64,000 bases of DNA from Hyphomicrobiaceae bacterium (GCA_041397645.1 JAWKWE010000006.1:186001-250000); one strand, 5' to 3'; positions 52,046 through 60,383 are shown, counted from the first letter of the stretch. Made by a program: numbers and translations. Notes: a model not told the origin generated them from the letters alone.

Positions 52046-52474
52046 CACAGGCATTACGATCCGACAATCGGACGATACACACAGCCAGATCCGCTAGGGT
52101 TTGTGGATGGGCCTAGCGTGTATGCGTATGCGCGGAATAACCCGTATCGGTATGTTGATCCGGATGGTCGTCAATGGTGGCGCCCATTTACTAGGCTACC
52201 TAGTTGGCTCAGAATACCGTTTCCGCCGGAGTCTTGGCCGAAGCCGCCTGGTTGGATGCCCGAGTGGATTTGGAGATACCCGGAAGGGACGTCAAAAGCC
52301 TGCCCACGATGGTTCGATCCCAGGGGTGGAGAATGGCGCTACCACCAAGCTGACAAATGGCATCCCAAGGACCACTGGGACTACAACCCTTGGACCGAAT
52401 GGAACAGTCCTTGGCAAAATATCCCATCTGCACCACCCACTATGCAGAATTTTGACCCCTCGATTACCTACTAA
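52046..52474 (+). CDS. Orphan Rhs tip P6, Trp/His-rich nuclease-like candidate
   Basis: The frame opens HRHYDPTIGRYTQPDPLG directly after a partial family A element and continues to a toxin domain of about 100 residues rich in Trp, Pro and His: PSWLRIPFPPESWPKPPGW, then WRYHQADKWHPKDHWDYNPW. Clustered W/H/D of this type is seen in HNH-like and other His-metal nuclease tips; this is suggestive only. No start of its own. Confidence 0.6.
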   Translation, partial: HRHYDPTIGRYTQPDPLGFVDGPSVYAYARNNPYRYVDPDGRQWWRPFTRLPSWLRIPFPPESWPKPPGWMPEWIWRYPEGTSKACPRWFDPRGGEWRYHQADKWHPKDHWDYNPWTEWNSPWQNIPSAPPTMQNFDPSITY

Positions 52475-52484
52475 GGAGGAAAAG

Positions 52485-52889
52485 GTGATAGGCCAACTGA
52501 CGATAGATGAACTATCCTGTGGGGCAGATGAGACAAATGTCGTACGTATATATGGGACTGACGTTGAGGCTTGGCTATCTCTGGAGTTGATTTTTAAGGA
52601 ACTGGGGGACGCAAAGCGGCATGAAGCCCGAATACGAGCCGCTTCGCGGGATGGCATAGAGATCAACTTGAGGATCACCGACTTCAATCAGGGATTTAGA
52701 CGTCTGTCTGACAGATTATTTGAACTAGCGCTGTCCGAGGAAACGTTCTTGATGATTGGTGGTTTGGTACATGCCTTGGCTCGCTCAGGCGACGATCGTT
52801 ATCAGTGGCTTCGAGGCAGTGCTGACGGCCCCGATAACGGGGACGCCGTTCGCTTGCTAGCATCAAGAAGTTCTTCGGGTGCTTGGTAG
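52485..52889 (+). CDS. Putative immunity protein, partner of tip P6
   Basis: A 134-aa soluble protein from a GTG with AAGGAGG just upstream, the strongest ribosome-binding site in the array. Sequence MIGQLTIDELSCGADETNVV and HEARIRAASRDGIEINLRI; no family recognised. The strong site suggests that immunity is made even though the toxin is stranded. Confidence 0.62.
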   Translation: MIGQLTIDELSCGADETNVVRIYGTDVEAWLSLELIFKELGDAKRHEARIRAASRDGIEINLRITDFNQGFRRLSDRLFELALSEETFLMIGGLVHALARSGDDRYQWLRGSADGPDNGDAVRLLASRSSSGAW

Positions 52890-53246
52890 AAGTACACGTC
52901 GTCGAACCTATACGGGACTCCAAGGCGTTCTTCTATGACGGCGTTGGCAACCGCACCAGCGAGACGTTCGGCGGGGTCACCGATACCTACAGTTATCCTT
53001 CCACCAGCAATCTGCTGCAGGGTGTGACACGCTCTCCTTTGTGGCGCTTCGGATGCCCACCCGCATCCGCGCAACCGTAACGCCCGATCCGCGCGCCTTC
53101 ACCTATGATGGAGCCGGCAACACCCTCACCGACGTGCGCACTCTTTTCGCGCCTTCCGGCCGGCTCGCGGAACGCGAGTCGGAAGGCGCAACCAAATTGG
53201 CGTCACGTATGCCTACACCTATAACAACGCCAACCGCCTCAAGACG
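52890..53246 (+). pseudogene. Rhs core fragment, near-exact copy of 45.4-45.7 kb
   Basis: From 52938 the sequence repeats that from 45407 base for base as far as I compared (offset 7531), including the family A insertion (53044-53072) and family B insertion (53149-53189). It must be a recent duplication or gene-conversion product. Confidence 0.7.
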
Positions 53247-53508
53247 GTGTCGCAGTCGGGCAACCTCATCGGCACCTACACCTACAATGGCCGTGAACAG
53301 CTCGCGACCCGGGTGATCACGAACTCGGGCTCGGCCAACGGCACGACATACTTCGTTCATGACCAGTGGGGCAATATCATCGCGGAGCTCGATGCGACGG
53401 GCTCAACCGTGCGCGAGTACATCTGGATGCCGGAGGCCGAGATCGCGCCGACGCGCGGGTCACGCACGACCGTTGATCGTCCGGTCGCGGTGGTCTCCAA
53501 CGTCGCCA
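52938..53508 (+). repeat. Direct duplication of 45407-45977
   Basis: About 570 bases of Rhs core, including two inserted palindromes, recur 7531 bases further on with no difference noticed. Beyond 45977/53508 the two diverge at scattered positions. Confidence 0.7.
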
Positions 53509-54080
53509 CGTCGCCGGCGCTGCTCATGGTCCATGTCGATCAGCTCAACCGGCCGGTGAAGATGACGGATGCCACGGGCGCCGATGTCTGGTCGGCCCTC
53601 TACAGTCCGTTCGGCGGCGCGTACACACTCTCAGGCGCCGAAACCCTCAACGCCCGCTTCCCCGGCCAATGGTTCCAGATGGAAGCCGGCTTGCATTACA
53701 ACTGGCACAGGCATTACGATCCGAGCCTCGGCCGCTACACCCAGCCCGACCCGCTGGGGTTTATAGATGGCCCGAGTGTGTATGCGTATACGCGGAATTC
53801 GCCTCTTTCAAAGATTGATCCGAAGGGTTTGGATGCGGGCGGTGGTGGTGGCGGTGGTGGCGGCGGTGAAAATGCTGCTAGGTGTAAATTGATATTTCAG
53901 ATGAAACTCTACCAGAGGCACTTTGAGTTTTTGCCTGGACCGGTTCAAGTAAATTGGTGCATCTATGATTGCAGCACTGTGTGCCCCGCCCCTAGAAACA
54001 GTATTATTTCTCGCATACAGTCGGTATACAATCCGCCTTACGATTGCCAGGAAGAAACACTACGCCAACCTAACGAATGA
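53247..54080 (+). CDS. Rhs core end with tip P7
   Basis: A 277-aa frame from a GTG holding an uninterrupted core end (SGNLIGTYTYNGREQL to SALYSPFGGAYTL and HYNWHRHYDPSLGRYTQPD) and a toxin domain of about 95 residues. The toxin begins with a Gly10 run, then ENAARCKLIFQMKLYQRHFE, VNWCIYDCSTVCPAPRN and PPYDCQEE. Cys-rich, no motif recognised. To about 53508 the core is nearly identical to that at 45.7-46.0 kb, then diverges slightly. Confidence 0.7.
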   Translation: MSQSGNLIGTYTYNGREQLATRVITNSGSANGTTYFVHDQWGNIIAELDATGSTVREYIWMPEAEIAPTRGSRTTVDRPVAVVSNVATSPALLMVHVDQLNRPVKMTDATGADVWSALYSPFGGAYTLSGAETLNARFPGQWFQMEAGLHYNWHRHYDPSLGRYTQPDPLGFIDGPSVYAYTRNSPLSKIDPKGLDAGGGGGGGGGGENAARCKLIFQMKLYQRHFEFLPGPVQVNWCIYDCSTVCPAPRNSIISRIQSVYNPPYDCQEETLRQPNE

Positions 54081-54101
54081 CCCGCATGAAGAGAGCGAAG
54101 A

Positions 54102-54524
54102 ATGCTGTCTTTTGACGAGAATACGGCGGATGAATTGAAGAGGATTCTGCGGCAAAGTGATTGCGCTGAGCCAGTCCTGATGCTGTACGAAACAGCAGAG
54201 CCAACTAGCGCTTTTGACGAGTTGGAACGGTTGTATTCTGCAGGCGTAGATCAAAAAACTATGGAGCAAATCGGGCAAAAAATTTACGAGGAGAATTCTG
54301 CACACTTAATCCCAAGGTTGGCGATTTCAGCCTGCGAACGTTCTCGTTGCCGACCAGAAGATATAGTGGTGATAAGTGGGCTTGCATTCGTTATGGCCAG
54401 TTATATCCAGGAAGCTCTCGATGACTGTTGGATTATTGCAGATCAAGGCGCTTTTTTCTTAAAAGATTCCGAATGTATTTTTCCAGACCTGATGTCTGCA
54501 TTGACAAAATACTTCAAGAAGTGA
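54102..54524 (+). CDS. Putative immunity protein, partner of tip P7
   Basis: A 140-aa acidic soluble protein (MLSFDENTADELKRILRQSD, YSAGVDQKTMEQIGQKIYEE, IVVISGLAFVMASYIQEAL). No family recognised. Start ATG 54102 follows GAGCGAAG. Its stop overlaps the GTG from which the next core piece can be read. Confidence 0.6.
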   Translation: MLSFDENTADELKRILRQSDCAEPVLMLYETAEPTSAFDELERLYSAGVDQKTMEQIGQKIYEENSAHLIPRLAISACERSRCRPEDIVVISGLAFVMASYIQEALDDCWIIADQGAFFLKDSECIFPDLMSALTKYFKK

Positions 54525-55036
54525 ACGCCCGCTTCCCCGGCCAGTGGTTCCAGTTGGAAGCCGGCTGGCACAGGCATTACGATCCCACAATCGGCCGCTA
54601 CACCCAGCCCGACCCGCTCGGGTTTGTGGATGGGCCGAGTGTGTATGCGTATGTGAAAGCCCAACCTCTTCAGCTCAAGGACTTTGACGGCAGAAACCCT
54701 GGTGCAGGAGCTGGCTTCGCCGGCGGAACCGCGGTTTGTGGACCCGTTTGTGGGACAATCGTCGCGGCTGCGATTATTGCAGCGCCCTACTGCATCAAGA
54801 AGCTGAAAAAGTGGATCGACACGTGGCCCCCGCCACCGGACAATTTCAATTGTAAGCCTGGCTTATGTTGCCTAGAAGCCGAAAGCGAGCCGATGGATGG
54901 TTGGGGTGGTAAAATGTGCCATTATAGGTGTGGTGCTGATTATCGTCCGGTGACTGAGCGCCAGAGTGGCAAACATGCACCGTGTCGCGAGTGGATATTC
55001 GACGAATTTAATCAGGGTCTGCTTGGCGGCCAGTAG
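54521..55036 (+). CDS. Orphan Rhs tip P8
   Basis: A 171-codon frame from a GTG that overlaps the preceding immunity stop and reads directly into NARFPGQWFQLEAGWHRHYD; four residues of the usual junction (LHYN) are missing. After PDPLG comes a Gly/Ala-rich membrane-like segment (GTIVAAAIIAAPYCIKKLKK) and a Cys-rich tail (NFNCKPGLCCLEAESEP, GKMCHYRCGADYRPVTERQS). CHYRC-type tails occur in several Rhs tips of unknown action. Confidence 0.62.
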   Translation: MNARFPGQWFQLEAGWHRHYDPTIGRYTQPDPLGFVDGPSVYAYVKAQPLQLKDFDGRNPGAGAGFAGGTAVCGPVCGTIVAAAIIAAPYCIKKLKKWIDTWPPPPDNFNCKPGLCCLEAESEPMDGWGGKMCHYRCGADYRPVTERQSGKHAPCREWIFDEFNQGLLGGQ

Positions 55037-55055
55037 CTATAGGAGAGTTGCAACG

Positions 55056-55376
55056 TTGACCACAAAGGAAATCGTGACGCATGGCGGCCGAAGGCTGCAT
55101 TTTGAAAGCGAACTATTACGGATAGCAAACCAGTTCTTGCATGAGTTTGAAGGACAGCATGATCTCGCGCCATGTATGTATTGGCGCGAATGGGCTGGCG
55201 ATCCTAGGCATGATACAGGAAACTTTGCGGCTCAGAGGCTCACGGAATTGGTTGCGTGCGATTGGTTGAATATCGAAGGGTGCAAGGTTTACCTTGATGT
55301 CACTCAACTCCAGCTAGACACTTTAAACGGTAAGGTCCTATTTTGGGATAATGGAATCAAATCAAGGTCGGATTGA
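55056..55376 (+). CDS. Putative immunity protein, partner of tip P8
   Basis: A 106-aa soluble protein from a TTG with AGGAG ten bases upstream. Sequence EIVTHGGRRLHFESELLRIA and MYWREWAGDPRHDTGNFAAQ; no family recognised. It ends in a four-base TTGA overlap with the next tip frame. Confidence 0.55.
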   Translation: MTTKEIVTHGGRRLHFESELLRIANQFLHEFEGQHDLAPCMYWREWAGDPRHDTGNFAAQRLTELVACDWLNIEGCKVYLDVTQLQLDTLNGKVLFWDNGIKSRSD

Positions 55377-56089
55377 ACCGTCGATCTCGCCCGGTGAAGA
55401 TGACGGATGCCACGGGCGCCGATGTCTGGTCGGCTCTCTACAGCCCGTTCGGAGGTGCTTACACACTCTCAGGCGCCGAAACCCTCAACGCTCGCTTCCC
55501 CGGACAGTTTGGCTGGTCAACACGCGGCAAGCCGGTGTTGATGTGGTTCCAGATGTCGCGCGCCTTCCGGCCAGCTCGCGGAACGCGAGTCGGAAGGCGC
55601 ATCAAGCAAGCCGGCTTGCATTACAACTGGCACCGGCATTACGATCCCAGCCTCGGCCGCTACACACAGCCCGATCCGCTCGGCTTCGTCGATGGGCCAA
55701 GCGTGTGGGCTTATGCGCGGAGCGCGCCGCACCAGTTCACCGACAAGCTGGGGCTACTAACGCCGCCGCAATCAAAGCCACCCAGACCAATTGTGCAACA
55801 ATGTGATGCAGGAGGTGGTCCACATGCCTGCGAAAAAGCTTTTGCTACATGCCGTGCTGCTGCAGAAAGACTCCATGACCGAGGGGATGTGCAAGATTCG
55901 AATGACTTGTATCTAGGTTGCGTAAACGCTCGCACAACCTGCTACAGTAATGAGAATTGGACCAAACTCATGCCGATTATAGATCTAGAAACATTATTTC
56001 GTCCGAATAAGAATGAACGAGGAGGAGGTTCGGTATACCACAGTGGCGGAAGCTCAACTTTCATCCCGCCGACCAATCCGCCATTCTAG
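55373..56089 (+). CDS. Orphan Rhs tip P9 with palindromes C and B inserted in frame
   Basis: A 238-aa uninterrupted frame: RPVKMTDATGADVWSALYSP, NARFPGQ, a 12-residue insert from element C (FGWSTRGKPVLM), WFQM, an 18-residue insert from element B (SRAFRPARGTRVGRRIKQ), then AGLHYNWHRHYDP, PDPLG and the toxin. Relative to P1, both inserts keep the frame. The toxin (CDAGGGPHACEKAFATCRAA, LYLGCVNARTTCYSNENW) is Cys-rich with a Gly-rich tail; no motif recognised. Confidence 0.68.
   Translation: MNRRSRPVKMTDATGADVWSALYSPFGGAYTLSGAETLNARFPGQFGWSTRGKPVLMWFQMSRAFRPARGTRVGRRIKQAGLHYNWHRHYDPSLGRYTQPDPLGFVDGPSVWAYARSAPHQFTDKLGLLTPPQSKPPRPIVQQCDAGGGPHACEKAFATCRAAAERLHDRGDVQDSNDLYLGCVNARTTCYSNENWTKLMPIIDLETLFRPNKNERGGGSVYHSGGSSTFIPPTNPPF
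55517..55541 (+). repeat. Family C palindrome read in frame
   Basis: 25 bases with arms TCAACACGCGG / CCGGTGTTGA. With its flanks it adds 36 bases (12 codons) between GQ and WFQ without disturbing the frame. Confidence 0.75.
55560..55600 (+). repeat. Family B palindrome read in frame
   Basis: 41 bases, outer arms GCGCCTTCCG / CGGAAGGCGC and inner arms CTCGCG / CGCGAG. With its flanks it replaces one codon by 18 codons between WFQM and AGLHYNW, keeping the frame. Confidence 0.78.
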
Positions 56090-56106
56090 TACAGGGAGAT
56101 GCCGGC

Positions 56107-56460
56107 ATGAATGAAGAGGCGCAACCGCTTGATCATCCGCCAGAGAAAATGAGCGGTACTGAGACTTTGTTGAGCTCGGACGATGCGAGTGGCTTCTCTG
56201 TTGTCCGTTTAGCACGACTTATTGCTTCACAAACAACGGGGATTATCGAAGGGAGCGAGCAGATTTCCAAAGATCCAAAGTATGGAATAGTCGTGAGGTA
56301 CGACATAGTGAATTTGGTAAAAAATGACGGGGCGTTCCATCCCGAGGACGGGAAAGCAGGTGAGATCTCAGAAGTAAAATGCAAACAGATTTTCTTTCAG
56401 AAGCTTGGCGAGAAGCCTAAAGGCGTCACGATCCCTTTAAATCTAGATTTTCATTATTGA
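56107..56460 (+). CDS. Putative immunity protein, partner of tip P9
   Basis: A 117-aa soluble protein from ATG 56107, 17 bases after the toxin stop, with AGGGAG upstream. Sequence SGFSVVRLARLIASQTTGII and YGIVVRYDIVNLVKNDGAFH; no family recognised. Confidence 0.6.
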   Translation: MNEEAQPLDHPPEKMSGTETLLSSDDASGFSVVRLARLIASQTTGIIEGSEQISKDPKYGIVVRYDIVNLVKNDGAFHPEDGKAGEISEVKCKQIFFQKLGEKPKGVTIPLNLDFHY

Positions 56461-57481
56461 GTTTCTTTCAGGGTCTTGCGAACGCACCCGTGAACGAACA
56501 ACCAGAGCTTCTGGTACACGCCGGCGAACCGCTTGCAGAACGCGGATGGGCCGTGGGGCTCCAAGACGTTCTTCTACGATGGCGTAGGCAACCGCACCTT
56601 CGAGAACTCTACCGTCGCGGGCGTCACGACCTCGGATAATCTGACCTACCCGGCAACGAACAACCGCGTGCAGTCGATCGTGCGCAACACCACGACGACG
56701 GTGCGGTCGTTCACCTACGACAACGGCGGCAATATCCTGACCGACGTGCGCTCTGGCGTGAGCTATGCCTACACTTACGACAACGCCAACCGTCTCAGAC
56801 GGTGTCGCAGTCGGGCAACCTCATCGGCACCTACACCTAGCTCTTGACGTTTGCGCGCCTGCGCGCGGGGGGGGCGCGCGCGAGCAGCTCGCTCGTTGCT
56901 TTGCGCTGCCGATTCACGTCGCGCATGGAAGGATGCGCGACGATCGGAGCGCGGGCGGGTGATCACGAACTCAGGTTCCGCCAACGGCACGACGTACTTC
57001 GTGCATGACCAGTGGGGCAACATCATCGCCGAGCTGGATGCGACGGGCTCAACCGTGCGCGAGTACATCTGGATGCCGGAGGCCGAGATCGCGCCGACGC
57101 GGGGGTCAAGGACAACCGTTGATCGTCCGGTCGCGGTGGTCTCCAACGTCGCCACGTCGCCGGCGCTGCTCATGGTCCGCTCTTTTGTTGGTCAACACGC
57201 GGCAAGCCGGTGTTGAGCGTGATCAGCTCAACCGTCCGGTGAGCGCTGGTGGGCATCCGAAGCGCAAAGAAAAACGGCGCGGATGCGAGTGGGCATCCGA
57301 AGCGCAATCAAGGAGAGTCTGGTCGGCCCTCTACAGCCCGTTCGGCGGCGCTTACACACTCTCAGGCGCCGAAACCCTCAACGCCCGCTTCCCCGGACGG
57401 TTTTGTTGCTCAACACTCGGCAAGCCGGTGTTGATGTGGTTCCAGATGTTGCGCGCCTTCCGGCCGGCTCGCGGAACGTGA
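56461..57481 (+). pseudogene. Rhs core fragment of a different allele, heavily rearranged
   Basis: Core of another sequence type (FFYDGVGNRTFENSTVAGVT, SFTYDNGGNILTDVRSGVSY) runs from 56533, loses one base near 56800 (CTCAGACGG for CTCAAGACGG), then hits a GC-rich insert (56841-56955) at the GTYTY site. Core resumes at ITNSGSANGT, is ended by element C (57192-57216), a double A (57242-57305), then VWSALYSP...NARFPG, another C (57410-57434) and a B whose CGA has become TGA (57479-57481). Confidence 0.65.
57192..57216 (+). repeat. Family C palindrome (representative; all copies listed)
   Basis: 25 bases with arms TCAACAC / GTGTTGA. Copies start at 42604, 43621, 43841, 47481, 50201, 55517, 57192, 57410, 58604 and 60252. 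It is found at two core sites: after PALLMV, where it ends the frame, and after NARFPGQ, where it is read through in frame. Confidence 0.8.
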
Positions 57482-58042
57482 GTCGGAAGGCGCATCAAGC
57501 AAGCAGGCTTGCACTACAACTGGCACAGGCATTACGATCCTACAATCGGACGATATACACAGCCAGATCCGCTGGGATTAGAGCCGGGACCAAATCTCTA
57601 TGCGTATGCAAATGGTGATCCGCAATCAACGGCTGATCCCACCGGAGAAAATCCAATCGCAGTACTTTGCATACGGTTCCCGCGTGTGTGTGCCGAGATA
57701 ATTCGCTGCGCAAAGAACCCGAACGACTGTAAAAAGAAATTCTGTAAAGCCGGCAATCTCACATACAAATTCGCCTGCAACGTTCCGGGTTGTATGCCAG
57801 GAGATCACAAGGCGACGCTCCAGTTTAAGTTAGCTGCAGCGGAAGCTTGCGTTTGGCTGCGAATTCAGGTGAGTTCAATGTGCTATGGAGGCCCCGATAG
57901 AACACACCTTGATGAGATTGTGAAGGCTCGTCTTTCAGCAGTGCAAAGCACAATGCGTGGCGGGAGGATGACTTGTTACCCCATCAGATGCAGCGCCTCG
58001 TTATGGCAGCGGAAGAACGACGGTGGAGGGATTTGGACGTAG
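57482..58042 (+). CDS. Orphan Rhs tip P10
   Basis: Open from just after the in-frame TGA in element B: VGRRIKQAGLHYNWHRHYDP, then a variant junction (PDPLGLEPGPNLYAYANGDP) and a toxin of about 130 residues: CAKNPNDCKKKFCKAGNL, GDHKATLQFKLAAAEACVWL and CYGGPDRTHLDEIVKARLSA. The spaced Cys/His with GGPDxxH resembles one of the described novel Rhs-tip toxin families (Ntox16-like), not confirmed. The immunity frame starts before its stop. Confidence 0.62.
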   Translation, partial: VGRRIKQAGLHYNWHRHYDPTIGRYTQPDPLGLEPGPNLYAYANGDPQSTADPTGENPIAVLCIRFPRVCAEIIRCAKNPNDCKKKFCKAGNLTYKFACNVPGCMPGDHKATLQFKLAAAEACVWLRIQVSSMCYGGPDRTHLDEIVKARLSAVQSTMRGGRMTCYPIRCSASLWQRKNDGGGIWT

Positions 58043-58458
58043 GTGTAAGGGAATTTCAGTGCAAAGATATAGGTAGGTGGTCGGAGCTGCTTGTCGACTT
58101 AAGCTATTATGGGGGCGAACCGACCTGGCTAAAAACAGTGTTAAAAAATGGAGCGGATCCTAGTTTTCGGAATGAAATTGGCGACACAGCTCTTGGTCAA
58201 GCGTTGGACGGCAGTACCCGGCAGCGCCATACAATACGTATTTTTTGGAACCTCCTCTCCGCCGGCGCCGATCCGAATGGCTTATCCCGTGGTGGTTCGA
58301 GACCCCTTGAGCTAGCGGTGGATTGGAACCGACCGGAGTATGCATCAATGTTGCTTCTCAAAGGCGCAGACCCAGACATGTGCAGATTGAGTGGCCCGTC
58401 CTTTCAGGGATGGGCACGCGATTTGATCGAAAGGTTCTGCAGAGAACGCGCTGAGTAA
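57973..58458 (+). CDS. Ankyrin-repeat immunity protein, partner of tip P10
   Basis: A 161-aa protein. A TTG at 57973 has GGGAGG six bases upstream; ATGs at 57988 or 58003 are alternatives. It overlaps the toxin 3' end by 70 bases. It consists of ankyrin repeats: LKTVLKNGADPSFRNEIGDT, FWNLLSAGADPNGLSRGGSR and SMLLLKGADPDMCRLSG. Ankyrin proteins are well known as immunity partners of polymorphic toxins. Confidence 0.68.
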   Translation: MLPHQMQRLVMAAEERRWRDLDVGVREFQCKDIGRWSELLVDLSYYGGEPTWLKTVLKNGADPSFRNEIGDTALGQALDGSTRQRHTIRIFWNLLSAGADPNGLSRGGSRPLELAVDWNRPEYASMLLLKGADPDMCRLSGPSFQGWARDLIERFCRERAE

Positions 58459-58675
58459 TCTGGAGCAAACGTCAAGGCGATCAGGAATGACGGATGCCTC
58501 GGGCGCCGATGTCTGGTCGGCTCTCTACAGCCCGTTCGGCGGTGCCTATACGCTCTCAGGTGCGGAAACCCTCAACGCCCGCTTCCCGGGACAGTTTTGT
58601 TGCTCAACACTCGGCAAGCCGGTGTTGATGTGGTTCCAGATGTTGCGCGCCTTCCGGCCGGCTCGCGGAACGTGA
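58459..58675 (+). pseudogene. Rhs core fragment ended by TGA in palindrome B
   Basis: Encodes MTDASGADVWSALYSPFGG to NARFPGQ, translated element C (58604-58628) and the first half of element B (58647-58687), stopping at a TGA that replaces CGA. The frame continues into tip P11 after the stop. Confidence 0.65.
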
Positions 58676-58687
58676 GTCGGAAGGCGC
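58647..58687 (+). repeat. Family B palindrome (representative; all copies listed)
   Basis: About 41 bases, nested inverted repeat. Copies start at 42545, 43562, 44063, 45618, 49987, 51347, 53149, 55560, 57453 and 58647. The copies at 42545, 57453 and 58647 share a C-to-T change that turns a codon CGA into TGA when read in the Rhs frame. It occupies at least three different sites in the core. Confidence 0.8.
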
Positions 58688-59221
58688 ATCAAGCAAGCCG
58701 GCTTGCACGACAACTGGCACAGGCATTACGATCCATCGATTGGACGATATACCCAGCCCGACCCGCTCGGGTTTATAGATGGGCCAAGTGTGTTTAGTTA
58801 TGCTTTGAGCAGTCCTCATCGGTATGTCGACCGGGATGGGAGGTTTGCTGTAATCCTAATTCCGGCCATCCCCGAACTAATCACAATGATAACGACACTC
58901 GGTGTTTGGCTCACATTGCCAGACACGCCTCCATTGCCCGAACCCAAGTCCAAGCCAATGCCCGAAATCTATCCACCCGATGAACCATCTGGCAAGAACT
59001 GCACATGCCGCTGTCGCGCGGGTAATCCAGATGATTATTTCTCGTTCCGCTTCGCAGAGCGCACTGCGAACAATTGTGCTCAGGCTGCGAAGGACGCATG
59101 CAAGACTGCCGCGAACTATTGTACTACCGCGGGGGGAAACGTTCACCATTCTCAGGCTAAGTGTTCCGATGGGACCAGGCGAAGTGGAAGTGGTACGGTG
59201 GTTGGGTCTTGGAGTAAATGA
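58676..59221 (+). CDS. Orphan Rhs tip P11
   Basis: Open from the TGA in element B: VGRRIKQAGLHDNWHRHYDP (Tyr to Asp in HYNW), PDPLG, then RFAVILIPAIPELITMITTL and the proline linker shared with tip P4. The remaining C-terminus is different: KNCTCRCRAGNPDDYFSFRF and CAQAAKDACKTAANYCTTAG. No motif recognised. Immunity gene overlaps by four bases. Confidence 0.62.
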   Translation, partial: VGRRIKQAGLHDNWHRHYDPSIGRYTQPDPLGFIDGPSVFSYALSSPHRYVDRDGRFAVILIPAIPELITMITTLGVWLTLPDTPPLPEPKSKPMPEIYPPDEPSGKNCTCRCRAGNPDDYFSFRFAERTANNCAQAAKDACKTAANYCTTAGGNVHHSQAKCSDGTRRSGSGTVVGSWSK

Positions 59222-59748
59222 TGATTGATCGCTTCTATTCTAATACTGTCCCGAAGGACCGATACGGCAGCGTGTTAAAGCCCATGGATCTTGTCATTCT
59301 TGGCGATATACCTGAACATTATTGGAAGGATCCAGAGTTCTCTGACTTGAAGGAGTTTTCTGGTTGCTATGGACTGATTACATATTTCCCGGCGAATGGG
59401 CCTGATCACGAGGCTTTTTACCACGGCGATCCGAACCATCCAGGATGGGTCAGCGGCGATGGTGACACTATTTATGTTCTCTCTCGACGGATCGCAGATG
59501 GATTTGTGGTCAGTTATGACTTTTGGATGCCAACCAATCACATTACCAGGATACCGTTCAATTCGCTCATAATGAATATTTTCTCTCAGTTGCCGTGGCA
59601 AATTGCAGAAGACGGAGCCACAAAACTATTTGTGTCAAAAGGATTGCGAGAGTTCGACTATATAGAGAAGCTAATGGGTTTGCCGTATGAGAGATTGGTA
59701 CTTGCTCACGCTGCAGCTATGTCGCTAATCGAGGTGTACTCGGAATGA
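59218..59748 (+). CDS. Putative immunity protein, partner of tip P11
   Basis: A 176-aa soluble protein starting in an ATGA overlap with the toxin stop. Sequence LKPMDLVILGDIPEHYWKDP, NHPGWVSGDGDTIYVLSRR and SYDFWMPTNHITRIPFNSL; no family recognised. The coupling supports a toxin-immunity relation. Confidence 0.65.
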   Translation: MMIDRFYSNTVPKDRYGSVLKPMDLVILGDIPEHYWKDPEFSDLKEFSGCYGLITYFPANGPDHEAFYHGDPNHPGWVSGDGDTIYVLSRRIADGFVVSYDFWMPTNHITRIPFNSLIMNIFSQLPWQIAEDGATKLFVSKGLREFDYIEKLMGLPYERLVLAHAAAMSLIEVYSE

Positions 59749-60383
59749 TGTCGAAGCGGCGGAGATTAGCTTCAACTTTAACCGAAGTCGCGCAGTCGGA
59801 CGAATTTATCTTGCATGCAGGTAGTTTGACGCATACCGGAAGACCACGGTGGTATTCCTGATAAAGCACCTCGTAACCGACGTGCGCTCTGGCGTGAGCT
59901 ATGCCTACACTTACAACAACGCCAACCGTCTCAAGACGGTGTCGCAGTCGGGCAACCTCATTGGCACCTACACCTACTCTTTAGTTTGCGCGCCTGCGCG
60001 CGCGGCGGCCGCGAGCAGCTCACCACCCGGGTGATCCCGAACTCTGGTTTCGCCAACGGCACGACGTACTTCGTCCACGACATCTTCGCCGAGCTGGACG
60101 CCACGGGCGCAACCGTGCGGGAATACATCTGGCTGGTGGAGGCCGAGATCGCGCCGACGCGGGGGTCAAGGACAACCGTTGATCGTCCGGTCGCGGTGGT
60201 CTCCAACGTCGCCACGTCGCCGGCGCTGCTCATGGTGCACTCTTTTGTTGGTCAACACGCGGCAAGCCGGTGTTGAGCGTGATCAGCTCAACCGGCCAGT
60301 GAGCGCGCGGATGCTGGTGGGCATCCGAAGCGCAAAGAAAAACGGCGCGGATGCGAGTGGGCATCCGAAGCGCCATCAAGTAA
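59749..60383 (+). pseudogene. Rhs core fragment with GC-rich insert and palindromes C and A
   Basis: Core pieces (VTDVRSGVSYAYTYNNANRL, SGNLIGTYTY) run into a short insert with GCGCGCC/GCGCGCG inverted repeats (59979-60008), at the same codon as the insert at 56841. The core then reads REQLTTRVIPNSGFANGTTY to SNVATSPALLMV with a small deletion (DQWGNI lost), an element C (60252-60276) and a full double element A (60305-60373) ending in TAA. Confidence 0.62.
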
